DNA of 64,000 bases. It comes from Mycobacterium bohemicum DSM 44277. GTDB lineage: Bacteria; Actinomycetota; Actinomycetes; Mycobacteriales; Mycobacteriaceae. Location of the stretch: positions 1,172,333 through 1,236,332 of the forward strand of contig NZ_CSTD01000001.1 of the NCBI RefSeq assembly GCF_001053185.1. Reading direction: 5' to 3'. Position 1 is the first letter of the stretch; the number at the start of each line of letters is the position of its first letter. Shown here piece after piece: positions 10,417 through 17,736 of the stretch. The notes under the pieces were generated by a model. It ran no database searches, was not told the origin of the DNA, and was given only the letters and a program-made list of their open reading frames with translations. The position numbers were made by a program, and so were the translations under genes.

Positions 10417-10938
10417 ATCCATCCGCCGAAACATGAGACGTTCGACCTGCTGGCCCGCACCAACACCGATCCCAAGGGCATGGTGCGGGCTGTCGACGAG
10501 TACGTCGTGCGGCCCTGGGGGCTCTACATGGCGCGGCCCACTCCGGCCCGCGCCCAGTTCCACTACCTCGAGTCATGGCTGCTGCCGGCACTGGGCCTGC
10601 GCGCCACGGTGTTTCATTTCAATCCGGGCCACGAACGCGATCACGATTACTACCTGGACGTCGGCGAGTACACGCCCGGCACCGACGCGTGGCATTCAGA
10701 GGACCACTACCTCGACATCGAAGTGCGCACGGGTGCGGGGGCGGCACTGGCCGACGTTGACGAGCTGCTCGAGGCCCTCCGCCACGGGCTGCTGAGCCCG
10801 GAGGTCGCCGAACGGGCGGTTCGACGCGCCGTGGACGCGGTCGACGGGCTGGCCCGCAACGGGTACGACCTGTCGCGGTGGCTGGCGCCTCGCGGCATCG
10901 AGCTCGCCTGGCGCGCCCACCTAGACAGGGTCGAATGA
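10417..10938 (+). CDS. DUF402 family protein (Rv1632c position)
   Basis: The body reads RPWGLYMARPTPARAQFHYLE ... DHYLDIEVRTG ... DVDELLEALRHGLLSPE, the DUF402 fold (FomD-like; some members are nucleoside phosphatases). The only ATG in frame is at 10480, giving 152 aa. The upstream frame still encodes the family's N-terminus (HPPKHETFDLLARTNTDPKG), bounded by a TAG at 10405. No ATG, GTG or TTG lies between, so ATC at 10417 is where homologues would start. I give 10417 as the homology-based start; 10480 is the conservative one. It begins 20 bases after the exporter stop. Orientation opposite to uvrB matches Rv1632c in M. tuberculosis (memory). Confidence 0.8.
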   Translation: MHPPKHETFDLLARTNTDPKGMVRAVDEYVVRPWGLYMARPTPARAQFHYLESWLLPALGLRATVFHFNPGHERDHDYYLDVGEYTPGTDAWHSEDHYLDIEVRTGAGAALADVDELLEALRHGLLSPEVAERAVRRAVDAVDGLARNGYDLSRWLAPRGIELAWRAHLDRVE

Positions 10939-11006
10939 CCCTACAGATCGGCGCGCCACCACCCTAGGTTCGGCGGTGACAGGTCAGCTGGCCCCGAGGG
11001 GATTCT

Positions 11007-11369
11007 GTGCCGTTCTTCCAAGTGATAGCGCTCGACCTCGACGGCACATTGGCCTCTGGGGGCCGGGTGTCCGCCCAGGCGTTGGACGCCATCCGCGATG
11101 CGCGGCAGAAAGGCCTGACGCTCGTACTGGCGACCGGCCGCATCCGAGCGGAATTGGCGGCGGAATTCCCCCACATCGTCGACGTCTTTGACGCGCTGGT
11201 ACTCGAAAACGGCGCCGTGGTGGTCGTCAATGGGCACACCACCGTGGTCACCGAGCCGGTGGATAAAGCCTTTGACGACGCACTCGCCCGGCGCCGGGTG
11301 CCCTACCGCCGGGCAAGGCGCTGGTGGCCGTCGACGGCCACCACGCCGCGAGCGTCGCAGAGGCCATAG
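11007..11369 (+). CDS. HAD-IIB phosphatase, N-terminal part (5' piece of a frameshifted HAD-HerA gene)
   Basis: GTG at 11007 behind GAGGGGA gives VPFFQVIALDLDGTLASGG, the motif I of Cof/sucrose-phosphatase-type HAD enzymes, then LVLATGR (motif II region) and LVLENGAVVVVNG. Real homology stops at about RRVPYR (base ~11310). The last ~20 residues (RARRWWPSTATTPRASQRP) are a frameshift tail. The rest of the HAD fold, including GDAENDLSMF, continues in the next frame from ~11312. One single-base change near 11305-11314 would restore one protein. Substrate unknown; sugar phosphates are typical for HAD-IIB enzymes. Confidence 0.75.
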   Translation: MPFFQVIALDLDGTLASGGRVSAQALDAIRDARQKGLTLVLATGRIRAELAAEFPHIVDVFDALVLENGAVVVVNGHTTVVTEPVDKAFDDALARRRVPYRRARRWWPSTATTPRASQRP

Positions 11370-12700
11370 CCGAGCTTGAACTGGACTGCCAGATCGTCCG
11401 AAACCGCGATGCCCTGATGGTGTTGCCGGCCGGCGTTACCAAGGGCAGCGGGCTGGACGCCGTGCTGTTGGAAGCGAATCTCTCGCCGCATAACACGCTG
11501 GCGGTCGGTGACGCCGAGAACGACTTGTCGATGTTCGGCATCGCCGAACTGGGCGTTGCCGTGCCCAACGCCGTCTCGTCCGTGCTGCGGCACGCAGATC
11601 TGATCCTCGACGACCCGGACGGCACGGGTATCGCAGCGCTGCTGAACAACTCGTATGTGACTGGGGCACGGCGGTTTTGCCCCCGGCGACGGTGGGTGGA
11701 CATCGGCACCTTCGACGACCGATCACCTGCCCAGATTCCGGGCAGCCAGGGCCGAATCCTCGTTACCGGCCCCCCCGGATCCGGGAAAAGCTACCTCGTC
11801 GGCCTGATGGCGGAGCGGTGGATCGAGGCGCATTACTGCGTGCTGGTCATCGACCCGGAAGGCGACCACGTCCAATTGGGGCAGCTTCATGGGGTACGTG
11901 TCATTGCAGGCCGTGACCACCTGCCCGAACCCAGCGAACTCGTCAACAGCCTCGATCCGCGAACCAGTGTGGTGGTCGACATGTCCGGTCTGGCCGAGAC
12001 GACCAAAAAGGATTATGTGCACCGGCTGCGCTCCACCGCCGAGGCGAGCCGCGAACAGCGCGGCTTTCCGCATTGGGTCATCTATGACGAGGCCCATCTC
12101 CTCGGCACCGAGGAGGAAGCGCCCTGGGCACGCCGCGGCGGTTACGTCTTGTGCTCCTTTGCGCCGGCTTCGTTGCCCGCCGGCGAAATCGACAAGAGCG
12201 ACGTGATATTGGCGCTCAGCGATGAGAGCGGGGCAGACATGAGTTCGGTGAGGCGAGCAACGGTGCGCTTCGGCGCTGCGCCGCCCCGCGCGTTCGCCAT
12301 CGCCGAACGCCAGACCGAACACGTGCGGCACCGCAGGAAATATGCCGATGTCCGCCTTCCCAGTGAGCGCCGGTTCTACTTCCACGACACCGACGGCCAG
12401 TTCATCCGTCCGGCCGCGACGATGGAGGAATTCCGCTCCGCCATCAACCATCTCGATCAGCGAGCGCTGCAATACCATCTCACTCGTGGGGACTTCTCCC
12501 GCTGGCTGGGGAGCACCATCGCGGACAAGGGCTTCGCCCGGCAGGTGGCGGCCTGGGAGGATGAGGTATCAGCCCGGCACGCCGCGGACGTGGAACGCGT
12601 GCGAAATCAGCTGGCCCGCGCCATCGAAGGTCGCTATCTGCCCGAGTCCGACGCGGACGGGTCCGCGACAACGGCAGACGCCTTGCCACGGCCCTCCTGA
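11324..12700 (+). CDS. HAD-IIB C-terminal half fused to HerA/DUF87-like ATPase (3' piece of a frameshifted gene)
   Basis: 458 aa as an isolated frame; the true start is probably the GTG at 11007 in the previous frame. Residues 1-~110 finish the HAD fold (cap region, Lys in AGVTKGSGLD, motif IV GDAENDLSMFG). Residues ~135-400 form a P-loop ATPase of the HerA/FtsK type: Walker A GPPGSGKSYL (~148), VLVIDPEGDH, Walker B VIYDEAHLLG (~252) and an Arg-rich C-terminal part. HerA-type ATPases move DNA or act as motors for nucleases (family knowledge), but no NurA-like nuclease lies beside it. A phosphatase-ATPase fusion is unusual and the joint function is unknown. The following gene is convergent, 194 bases away. 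Confidence 0.75.
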   Translation: MAVDGHHAASVAEAIAELELDCQIVRNRDALMVLPAGVTKGSGLDAVLLEANLSPHNTLAVGDAENDLSMFGIAELGVAVPNAVSSVLRHADLILDDPDGTGIAALLNNSYVTGARRFCPRRRWVDIGTFDDRSPAQIPGSQGRILVTGPPGSGKSYLVGLMAERWIEAHYCVLVIDPEGDHVQLGQLHGVRVIAGRDHLPEPSELVNSLDPRTSVVVDMSGLAETTKKDYVHRLRSTAEASREQRGFPHWVIYDEAHLLGTEEEAPWARRGGYVLCSFAPASLPAGEIDKSDVILALSDESGADMSSVRRATVRFGAAPPRAFAIAERQTEHVRHRRKYADVRLPSERRFYFHDTDGQFIRPAATMEEFRSAINHLDQRALQYHLTRGDFSRWLGSTIADKGFARQVAAWEDEVSARHAADVERVRNQLARAIEGRYLPESDADGSATTADALPRPS

Positions 12701-12894
12701 GCTGCCGGCGGCGCCCCGCCCGAACCCTGTCGGCCGGTCGGTCGTCGCGAGTCCGGTTGCTGCTGCGCGGCTTGGGCAGCGCCGGACTGCGCTTTGAACG
12801 CCAATGCGACAACGCACAGGCGTTATAGCGAAGATGCTGCGGGGCCTGAGAGGTTGGGGGGCGCGCGACCGGGGGGAGCACGTGCGGTCGCGAT

Positions 12895-13206
12895 CTAGGG
12901 GGATTTGAAGACGTCGTGCTCGCCGACGCGACGCCACCGACAGCGCAATTCACCGGCGACGGTAACCAATTCGAATGTGGCCCGCCCGTCAGGGCTGGCG
13001 AAGGACCAGGTCATCTCCAAGATACCGGGCGCGCCCTGCACCGACTTGACACGCAGCGATCGCGGCCATGGAGACGCCGGATCGGCGGCGTAGGCATCGC
13101 AGGCTGCGACGAACTTCGTTCTCACCACGTCCTGAAAGGTCACTCGGTGCTCAGCCTTCAGTTTGCGGTAGTCGGCATCGAACGCAGGCGTGGTCTCGAA
13201 CTTCAC
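12895..13206 (-). CDS. RelE/ParE-like toxin of a type II toxin-antitoxin pair
   Basis: 103 aa. The GTG at 13206 overlaps the antitoxin stop (GTGA, 13203-13206), the usual coupling of these pairs. The product is short and basic, with the RelE-fold pattern: N-terminal helix (FETTPAFDADYRKLK), then strands RSLRVKSVQGAPGILEM and ELRCRWRRVGEHDVF. RelE-family toxins cleave mRNA on ribosomes (family knowledge). Activity here is inferred from fold pattern and gene arrangement only. Encoded downstream of its antitoxin, convergent to the HerA gene. Confidence 0.75.
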   Translation of the reverse strand: MKFETTPAFDADYRKLKAEHRVTFQDVVRTKFVAACDAYAADPASPWPRSLRVKSVQGAPGILEMTWSFASPDGRATFELVTVAGELRCRWRRVGEHDVFKSP

Positions 13207-13532
13207 GGTTGCGGCGCGGCGTCGTCGGCCTGGGCCTGCGCGTCGAGTTGATCCAGATGATCCAGGAAGACGTCGCCGTCGTCGTGAACGGTGACCCGTC
13301 CGGCCGCCACGTGCTCGTCGACTTCCTTTTCCCGCTGCTGCCAGCGGTCCTCCCAGAACCACCGCTGGTCGGCGGGAATCGGGAGCGCTGGCCGAAGCTC
13401 GAGCACCCCGTCCTCACGCTCGGTGATTTCGACTTGAGCACCCGATTCGTCGAGGTGCAGCCGCCGACGCACCTCGGCGGGCAGGGCAACCACACCGCGG
13501 CCCTGGACCGCTACGAAACCATGAAAAGCCAT
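13203..13532 (-). CDS. AbrB/SpoVT-type antitoxin
   Basis: 109 aa from the ATG at 13532 (MAFHGFVAVQGRGVVALPAEVRR); another ATG at 13550 would add six residues. The N-terminal ~45 residues are the swapped-hairpin DNA-binding domain (GRGVVALPAEVRRRLHLDE). The acidic C-terminal half (DVFLDHLDQLDAQAQADD) probably wraps the toxin. Its stop overlaps the toxin start, so the two are co-translated. GACTAT lies six bases before the ATG, suggesting leaderless transcription, and a palindrome just upstream (13572-13592) is a good candidate for autoregulation. Confidence 0.75.
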   Translation of the reverse strand: MAFHGFVAVQGRGVVALPAEVRRRLHLDESGAQVEITEREDGVLELRPALPIPADQRWFWEDRWQQREKEVDEHVAAGRVTVHDDGDVFLDHLDQLDAQAQADDAAPQP

Positions 13533-13571
13533 GGTTCTATAGTCGCACATTACCGCAAAACTGCAAAGCTA

Positions 13572-13592
13572 TAATGCTGTAAAGCAGCATTA
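13572..13592. promoter_or_regulatory. Palindrome upstream of the toxin-antitoxin pair, probable operator
   Basis: TAATGCTG (13572-13579) and CAGCATTA (13585-13592) form a perfect 8-bp inverted repeat around TAAAG. It lies 40-60 bases upstream of the antitoxin ATG, across the likely promoter of that operon, in a stretch poorer in GC than the flanks. Antitoxin binding is the simplest reading. The rest of 13533-13841 holds no gene I can support. Confidence 0.5.
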
Positions 13593-13841
13593 CCGATAAG
13601 CATCGTATGGTCAACTAAGTACGCGAGCAATGTGGGGAACGTCAGTCTGCGTGAAGATCGGGAACAGGGTGGTCGCGAGCAGGGCAATGAACCGATCGAG
13701 CCACGACTTCTCCGTGAGTCGCTCGCCCCGATCGCGGGACCACGCGAGAGCGTGATGTTGGTAAATCACGATGACACGGTCGGCGTCGGATCCCACCGCA
13801 CCGAACCCAGCCCAATCCCGCCGGGCGTAATCTCTGCGACT

Positions 13842-14258
13842 ATGAGCACCAACGGACGCAGCAGGGCGCCGATCGCGGCCATGGTGGCGATCGTGACGGG
13901 CCCTGCGCTTTTCCCCGCAACCGCACACGCGGACCTGCACAACATCACCTACCGGGCCCGGATCGACGCCTTGACGACGGGTAGCCAGGCCACCTTCGTG
14001 ATCAACGGCGGCCAGACCAACACCACCGGCCTTCCGTCGACGCCGGGCAACGTGTTCGAGGCGAACACGGTGTTGCCCGATCCGCAGCAGGCCGGCATGC
14101 AGATCGTGCTGCGCTGGCCGTACTCGGCGAACGTGCACTGCGAGATCGACGTGGACGACAACCTTTTCACGCAGGTCGACCAAATGGTCAGGCCGGCACC
14201 GGGGAATGCGGCGCCGGCGAAGGGCACGCTGGCGTGCGGGGCGCCGCTGCCCTCTTAA
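13842..14258 (+). CDS. Small secreted protein of unknown function
   Basis: 138 aa from ATG 13842 (MSTNGRSRAPIAAMVAIV). A basic start, a hydrophobic core and ATAHA-DLHN at ~28-33 make a typical Sec signal peptide with AxA cleavage. The mature part (~107 aa) has two Cys (HCEIDVDD and LACGAP), likely one disulphide, and repeated Thr/Gly/Asn turns. I see no enzyme motif. It resembles small exported mycobacterial hypothetical proteins. The upstream in-frame extension to 13632 lacks a signal and is not used. Confidence 0.65.
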   Translation: MSTNGRSRAPIAAMVAIVTGPALFPATAHADLHNITYRARIDALTTGSQATFVINGGQTNTTGLPSTPGNVFEANTVLPDPQQAGMQIVLRWPYSANVHCEIDVDDNLFTQVDQMVRPAPGNAAPAKGTLACGAPLPS

Positions 14259-14316
14259 CCGCTCTTAACCGGGCTGCGGAGTTCAGGATTCACTAGCTGG
14301 AACCATTAGACGTTCT

Positions 14317-14373
14317 GCCCGCCTCATAGCGACAAATGCTGTCGCGCAGGTCATTTGTTGCTATGAGGTGGGC
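14317..14373. terminator. Long hairpin between convergent genes
   Basis: Arms at 14317-14338 and 14352-14373 (22 bases each) are complementary except for two positions that form G-U pairs in RNA, with a 13-base loop. It sits between the stop of the secreted-protein gene (14258) and the stop of coaE (14426). No U tract follows. It is a likely bidirectional terminator or transcript-end stabiliser. Confidence 0.5.
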
Positions 14374-14425
14374 ACAAACGAACACCCGCCCCGGCGGGGA
14401 CTCGTGTGACTGCTGTGACGAACAC

Positions 14426-15616
14426 TCAGGGCCGCCAGCCGGTCACGTCCGCCCAGGCCCACGCGCGTCGGTAGGCATCGGAGAACCACGGCTCCTTGGC
14501 GTCCACGTAGGACGCGATGTCGCCACCCGCGCGCTCCGCGGCCGCCCGCTTGACGTTCACGTACTCGGCCCGCACCTCCGGCTCGGCGGTCAGCCAGTCG
14601 ACGAACAACAAGGCGAACCGCTGGTTGGGCCAGCCGTCGACCCGCAGGTGCACGTTGGTCGGGCGTCCCGGATCGGCCGAGCCGTGAAAGCGCTTGCCCC
14701 ACAGCGACGCATCGTCGCCGCCCCCGTCGGGCTTGGCGATGTCCTCTCTGATGCTCTCGATCCGCGGGTAGCCGGCGGAAAGCAGGGGCTCGGCGAGTTC
14801 GTCGGCGACGTCGAGGGATTCGACGGTGATCTGCACGTCGACGACGTCCTTGGCCGGCAGTTCCGGCACAGCGGTCGAGCCGATGTGGTCGATGCGCAAC
14901 GCCCGGTGCCCACACGCAGTCTTCAATCGGGCGACGATGCGCCGAGCCTGGTCCGGCCAGGTCGGATCGGATGCGACCACGCGTGCGGAGCCGCGTGCGA
15001 TCTGGCGCTCTCCGAGGTTGCGGGCGAAGGGGACTATCCGGCCTTCCCACACGTCGCGGGCCCGCCCCGCCAACTCCTCAGGGCTACCCGAATTGTCCAG
15101 CCACACATCGGCGACGGCGCGGCGCTGCTTGTCGGTGGCCTGGGCGGCGATCCTGGCGCGGGCGTCGTCTTCGGACATCCCCCGCAGGTCGACCAGCCGC
15201 CGCACGCGAACCTCGACGTCGGCGTGCACCACAACGACCAATGGGAACAGCGGCGCCATCCCCGATTCCACCAGCAGCGGAATGTCCTCGACGACAACCG
15301 AATCGTCGGGCACCGAGGCGATGATCTCGGCGCGGCGCTTGCCCACTAGGGGGTGCACGATCCCGTTGAGCTTCTGGCGCGCCTCGTCGTCCCGGAAAGC
15401 CTTGGCGGCCAGGGCCGGCCGATCCAGCGATCCGTCGGGAAGCAGGATGTCGTCACCGAAGGCCTCGACGAGCGACGCCAGCCCCTGGGTTCCCGGCTCG
15501 ACCACCTCACGCGCGATGACGTCACCGTCGACGATGATGGCACCGCACTTCGCGAACGTGGCCGACACCGCGGACTTGCCGGCGCCGATGCCACCGGTCA
15601 AACCGATACGCAGCAT
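14426..15616 (-). CDS. coaE: Dephospho-CoA kinase CoaE with C-terminal GrpB domain
   Basis: 396 aa from ATG 15616. Residues 1-~200 are dephospho-CoA kinase, the last step of coenzyme A synthesis: Walker A GLTGGIGAGKSA, then GDVIAREVVEPG and the lid region. Residues ~215-390 are a GrpB/UPF0157 nucleotidyltransferase-like domain (DHIGSTAVPELPAKDVVDVQ). The fusion and length match the ~407-aa mycobacterial CoaE. In M. tuberculosis the extra domain is reported to help fold or regulate the kinase (memory). It lies 14 bases downstream of rpsA on the same strand. Confidence 0.93.
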   Translation of the reverse strand: MLRIGLTGGIGAGKSAVSATFAKCGAIIVDGDVIAREVVEPGTQGLASLVEAFGDDILLPDGSLDRPALAAKAFRDDEARQKLNGIVHPLVGKRRAEIIASVPDDSVVVEDIPLLVESGMAPLFPLVVVVHADVEVRVRRLVDLRGMSEDDARARIAAQATDKQRRAVADVWLDNSGSPEELAGRARDVWEGRIVPFARNLGERQIARGSARVVASDPTWPDQARRIVARLKTACGHRALRIDHIGSTAVPELPAKDVVDVQITVESLDVADELAEPLLSAGYPRIESIREDIAKPDGGGDDASLWGKRFHGSADPGRPTNVHLRVDGWPNQRFALLFVDWLTAEPEVRAEYVNVKRAAAERAGGDIASYVDAKEPWFSDAYRRAWAWADVTGWRP

Positions 15617-15630
15617 TGCGGGAACGCGTT

Positions 15631-17082
15631 TTAGGCGTTGCCGGCGAGCTTCTCCCGCAGGGCCGCCAACTGGGCGTCGCTGGCCAGCGATCCGCCGGCC
15701 GCCTTCTCCTCGCGCGCCCCGCCGTTGCCCGACGGCTGGTCGCCGCCGCTGTCGTGGCCGGCCGCCTCGGCAGCCGCGAACTTCTCCATCTGCGCGGTGT
15801 GCATCTTGTGCCGGCGCTCGGCCTCGGCGTAGCGGGCCTCCCACTCGGTGCGCTGGGCGTCGAATCCTTCCAGCCACTCGTTGGTTTCGGCGTCGAAGCC
15901 CTCGGGGAAGATGTAGTTGCCCTGCTCGTCGTAGCTGTCGGCCATGCCGTACTTCGCCGGGTCGAACTCCTCGGTGTAGTCCTCGTTGGCCTGCTTGAGC
16001 GACAACGAGATCCGGCGCCGCTCCAGGTCGATGTCGATGACCTTGACCATCGCGTCGTCGCCGACGGCCACCACCTGGTCGGGCACCTCGACGTGACGCT
16101 CGGCCAGCTCGGAGATGTGCACGAGGCCCTCGATGCCCTCCTCGACCCGCACGAACGCACCGAAGGGAACCAGCTTGGTGACCTTGCCGGGCACGATCTG
16201 GCCGATGGCGTGGGTGCGGGCGAAGTGCCGCCACGGGTCTTCCTGGGTTGCCTTGAGCGACAACGACACCCGCTCGCGGTCCATGTCGACGTCGAGCACC
16301 TCGACGGTGACCTCGTCGCCCACCTGCACCACCTCGGACGGGTGGTCGATGTGCTTCCAGGACAGCTCGGAGACGTGCACCAGGCCGTCCACCCCGCCGA
16401 GGTCGACGAACGCGCCGAAGTTGACGATGGACGACACGACACCCTTGCGGATGGCGCCCTTCTGCAGCTGGTTGAGGAACTCGCTGCGGACCTCGGACTG
16501 GGTCTGCTCCAGCCAGGCGCGCCGCGACAGCACAACGTTGTTGCGGTTCTTGTCCAGCTCGATGATCTTGGCCTCGATCTCCTTGCCGATGTACGGCTGC
16601 AGATCGCGAACGCGCCGCATCTCGACCAGGGACGCGGGCAGGAAGCCACGCAGGCCGATGTCGAGGATCAGGCCGCCCTTGACGACCTCGATGACGGTGC
16701 CCTTGACGGCCTCGTCCTTCTCCTTGAGCGCCTCGATGGTGCCCCAGGCGCGCTCGTACTGTGCGCGCTTCTTGGACAGGATCAGCCGGCCCTCTTTGTC
16801 CTCCTTGGTGAGAACGAGCGCCTCGACCTCATCGCCGACGGAAACGACCTCACTGGGGTCGACATCGTGCTTGATGGAGAGTTCGCGGGCGGGAATGACG
16901 CCCTCGGTCTTGTAGCCGATGTCGAGGAGCACCTCGTCCCGGTCCACTTTGACGATCGTGCCCTCGACGATGTCGCCATCGTTGAAATACTTGATCGTTT
17001 TGTCTATTGCTGCGAGAAAATCCTCGCTCGAGCCGATGTCGTTGACGGCTACTTGGGGCGAGGTGACGGTGGGACTCGGCAT
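15631..17082 (-). CDS. rpsA: 30S ribosomal protein S1
   Basis: 483 aa from ATG 17082 (MPSPTVTSPQVAVNDIGSS). An ATG at 17121 is upstream, but homologues begin at MPSPTVT. Four S1 RNA-binding repeats are visible: GDIVEGTIVKVDRDEVLLDI, AVKGTVIEVVKGGLILDI, RKGVVSSIVNFGAFVDLGG and VPGKVTKLVPFGAFVRVEEG. They are followed by a charged, low-complexity C-terminus. S1 brings mRNA to the 30S subunit and in mycobacteria also takes part in trans-translation. A clear sigma-A-like promoter lies ~55 bases upstream. Confidence 0.97.
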   Translation of the reverse strand: MPSPTVTSPQVAVNDIGSSEDFLAAIDKTIKYFNDGDIVEGTIVKVDRDEVLLDIGYKTEGVIPARELSIKHDVDPSEVVSVGDEVEALVLTKEDKEGRLILSKKRAQYERAWGTIEALKEKDEAVKGTVIEVVKGGLILDIGLRGFLPASLVEMRRVRDLQPYIGKEIEAKIIELDKNRNNVVLSRRAWLEQTQSEVRSEFLNQLQKGAIRKGVVSSIVNFGAFVDLGGVDGLVHVSELSWKHIDHPSEVVQVGDEVTVEVLDVDMDRERVSLSLKATQEDPWRHFARTHAIGQIVPGKVTKLVPFGAFVRVEEGIEGLVHISELAERHVEVPDQVVAVGDDAMVKVIDIDLERRRISLSLKQANEDYTEEFDPAKYGMADSYDEQGNYIFPEGFDAETNEWLEGFDAQRTEWEARYAEAERRHKMHTAQMEKFAAAEAAGHDSGGDQPSGNGGAREEKAAGGSLASDAQLAALREKLAGNA

Positions 17083-17139
17083 GTGGTGGGTTGCTCCGGA
17101 CAGGTTGGGTCGTAGGGACAAAACAGGATTTACCTGACG

Positions 17140-17169
17140 AGGCTACTCGACGGGGCACACGCTGGACAA
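17140..17169 (-). promoter_or_regulatory. Predicted sigma-A promoter of rpsA
   Basis: On the minus strand TTGTCC (17169-17164) is followed after 18 bases by TAGCCT (17145-17140). Both match mycobacterial sigma-A hexamers. Transcription would start near 17133, leaving a leader of about 50 bases before the rpsA ATG. Confidence 0.5.
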
Positions 17170-17248
17170 ACCGGTCGACCCGGATCGCCCGCCGACGTAA
17201 AGCTTTCGCGAACGCCAGGCCAACGTTGGGCCGAACCGGGGTGGGCCG

Positions 17249-17695
17249 TCAGAACCTGGCGACGAGGGCCACCCCGCACACCATGAGCAGCCCGCCGAGG
17301 GCTCTGCCCGCGGTGATCGGGTGCGGATCCACCCGCAGCCAGCCGAAATGGTCGATCAACAGCGACATGATGAGCGCCGCGGTGACCGTGAAGCCCATGA
17401 AGGTGCCCGCGCCGACCCTGTTGACCAGCGTCAGCCCGGCATAGACCTGCACCGCGCCCACCAGGCCGCCGATGACGGCCCACCACGGCATCGACGCGAC
17501 GTCCTTCGCGGTGGGCAGGGGTTTGGACATCACCAGGAACGCCGCGACGAAAAAGACCGTGATCACGGCGAACGAGACCGCCGACGCCAGCCAGGGGTTG
17601 ACCAGGTGCTTGTAGAGCTGCCCGTTCATGGCGGCGCCACACGTCTGCAGCGCCCCGCCGAGGACAATGAACGGGATCATCCAAACCGGGTTCAC
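17249..17695 (-). CDS. DMT-superfamily membrane protein (YdcZ/DUF606 type)
   Basis: 148 aa from GTG 17695, chosen because GGGAGGGG lies six bases upstream and the product then starts VNPVWMIPFIVLGGALQ, directly in the first helix. Five hydrophobic helices are seen (VSFAVITVFFVAAFLVM, WWAVIGGLVGAVQVYAGL, FMGFTVTAALIMSLL, GGLLMVCGVALVARF), the size and pattern of DUF606 half-transporters. Substrate unknown. It lies between polA and rpsA, which I remember as adjacent in M. tuberculosis, so it is probably a local insertion. Confidence 0.75.
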   Translation of the reverse strand: MNPVWMIPFIVLGGALQTCGAAMNGQLYKHLVNPWLASAVSFAVITVFFVAAFLVMSKPLPTAKDVASMPWWAVIGGLVGAVQVYAGLTLVNRVGAGTFMGFTVTAALIMSLLIDHFGWLRVDPHPITAGRALGGLLMVCGVALVARF

Positions 17696-17736
17696 AGCGC
17701 CCCTCCCCTGTGCAAACAGTGCCCTTACCGTGCCGG

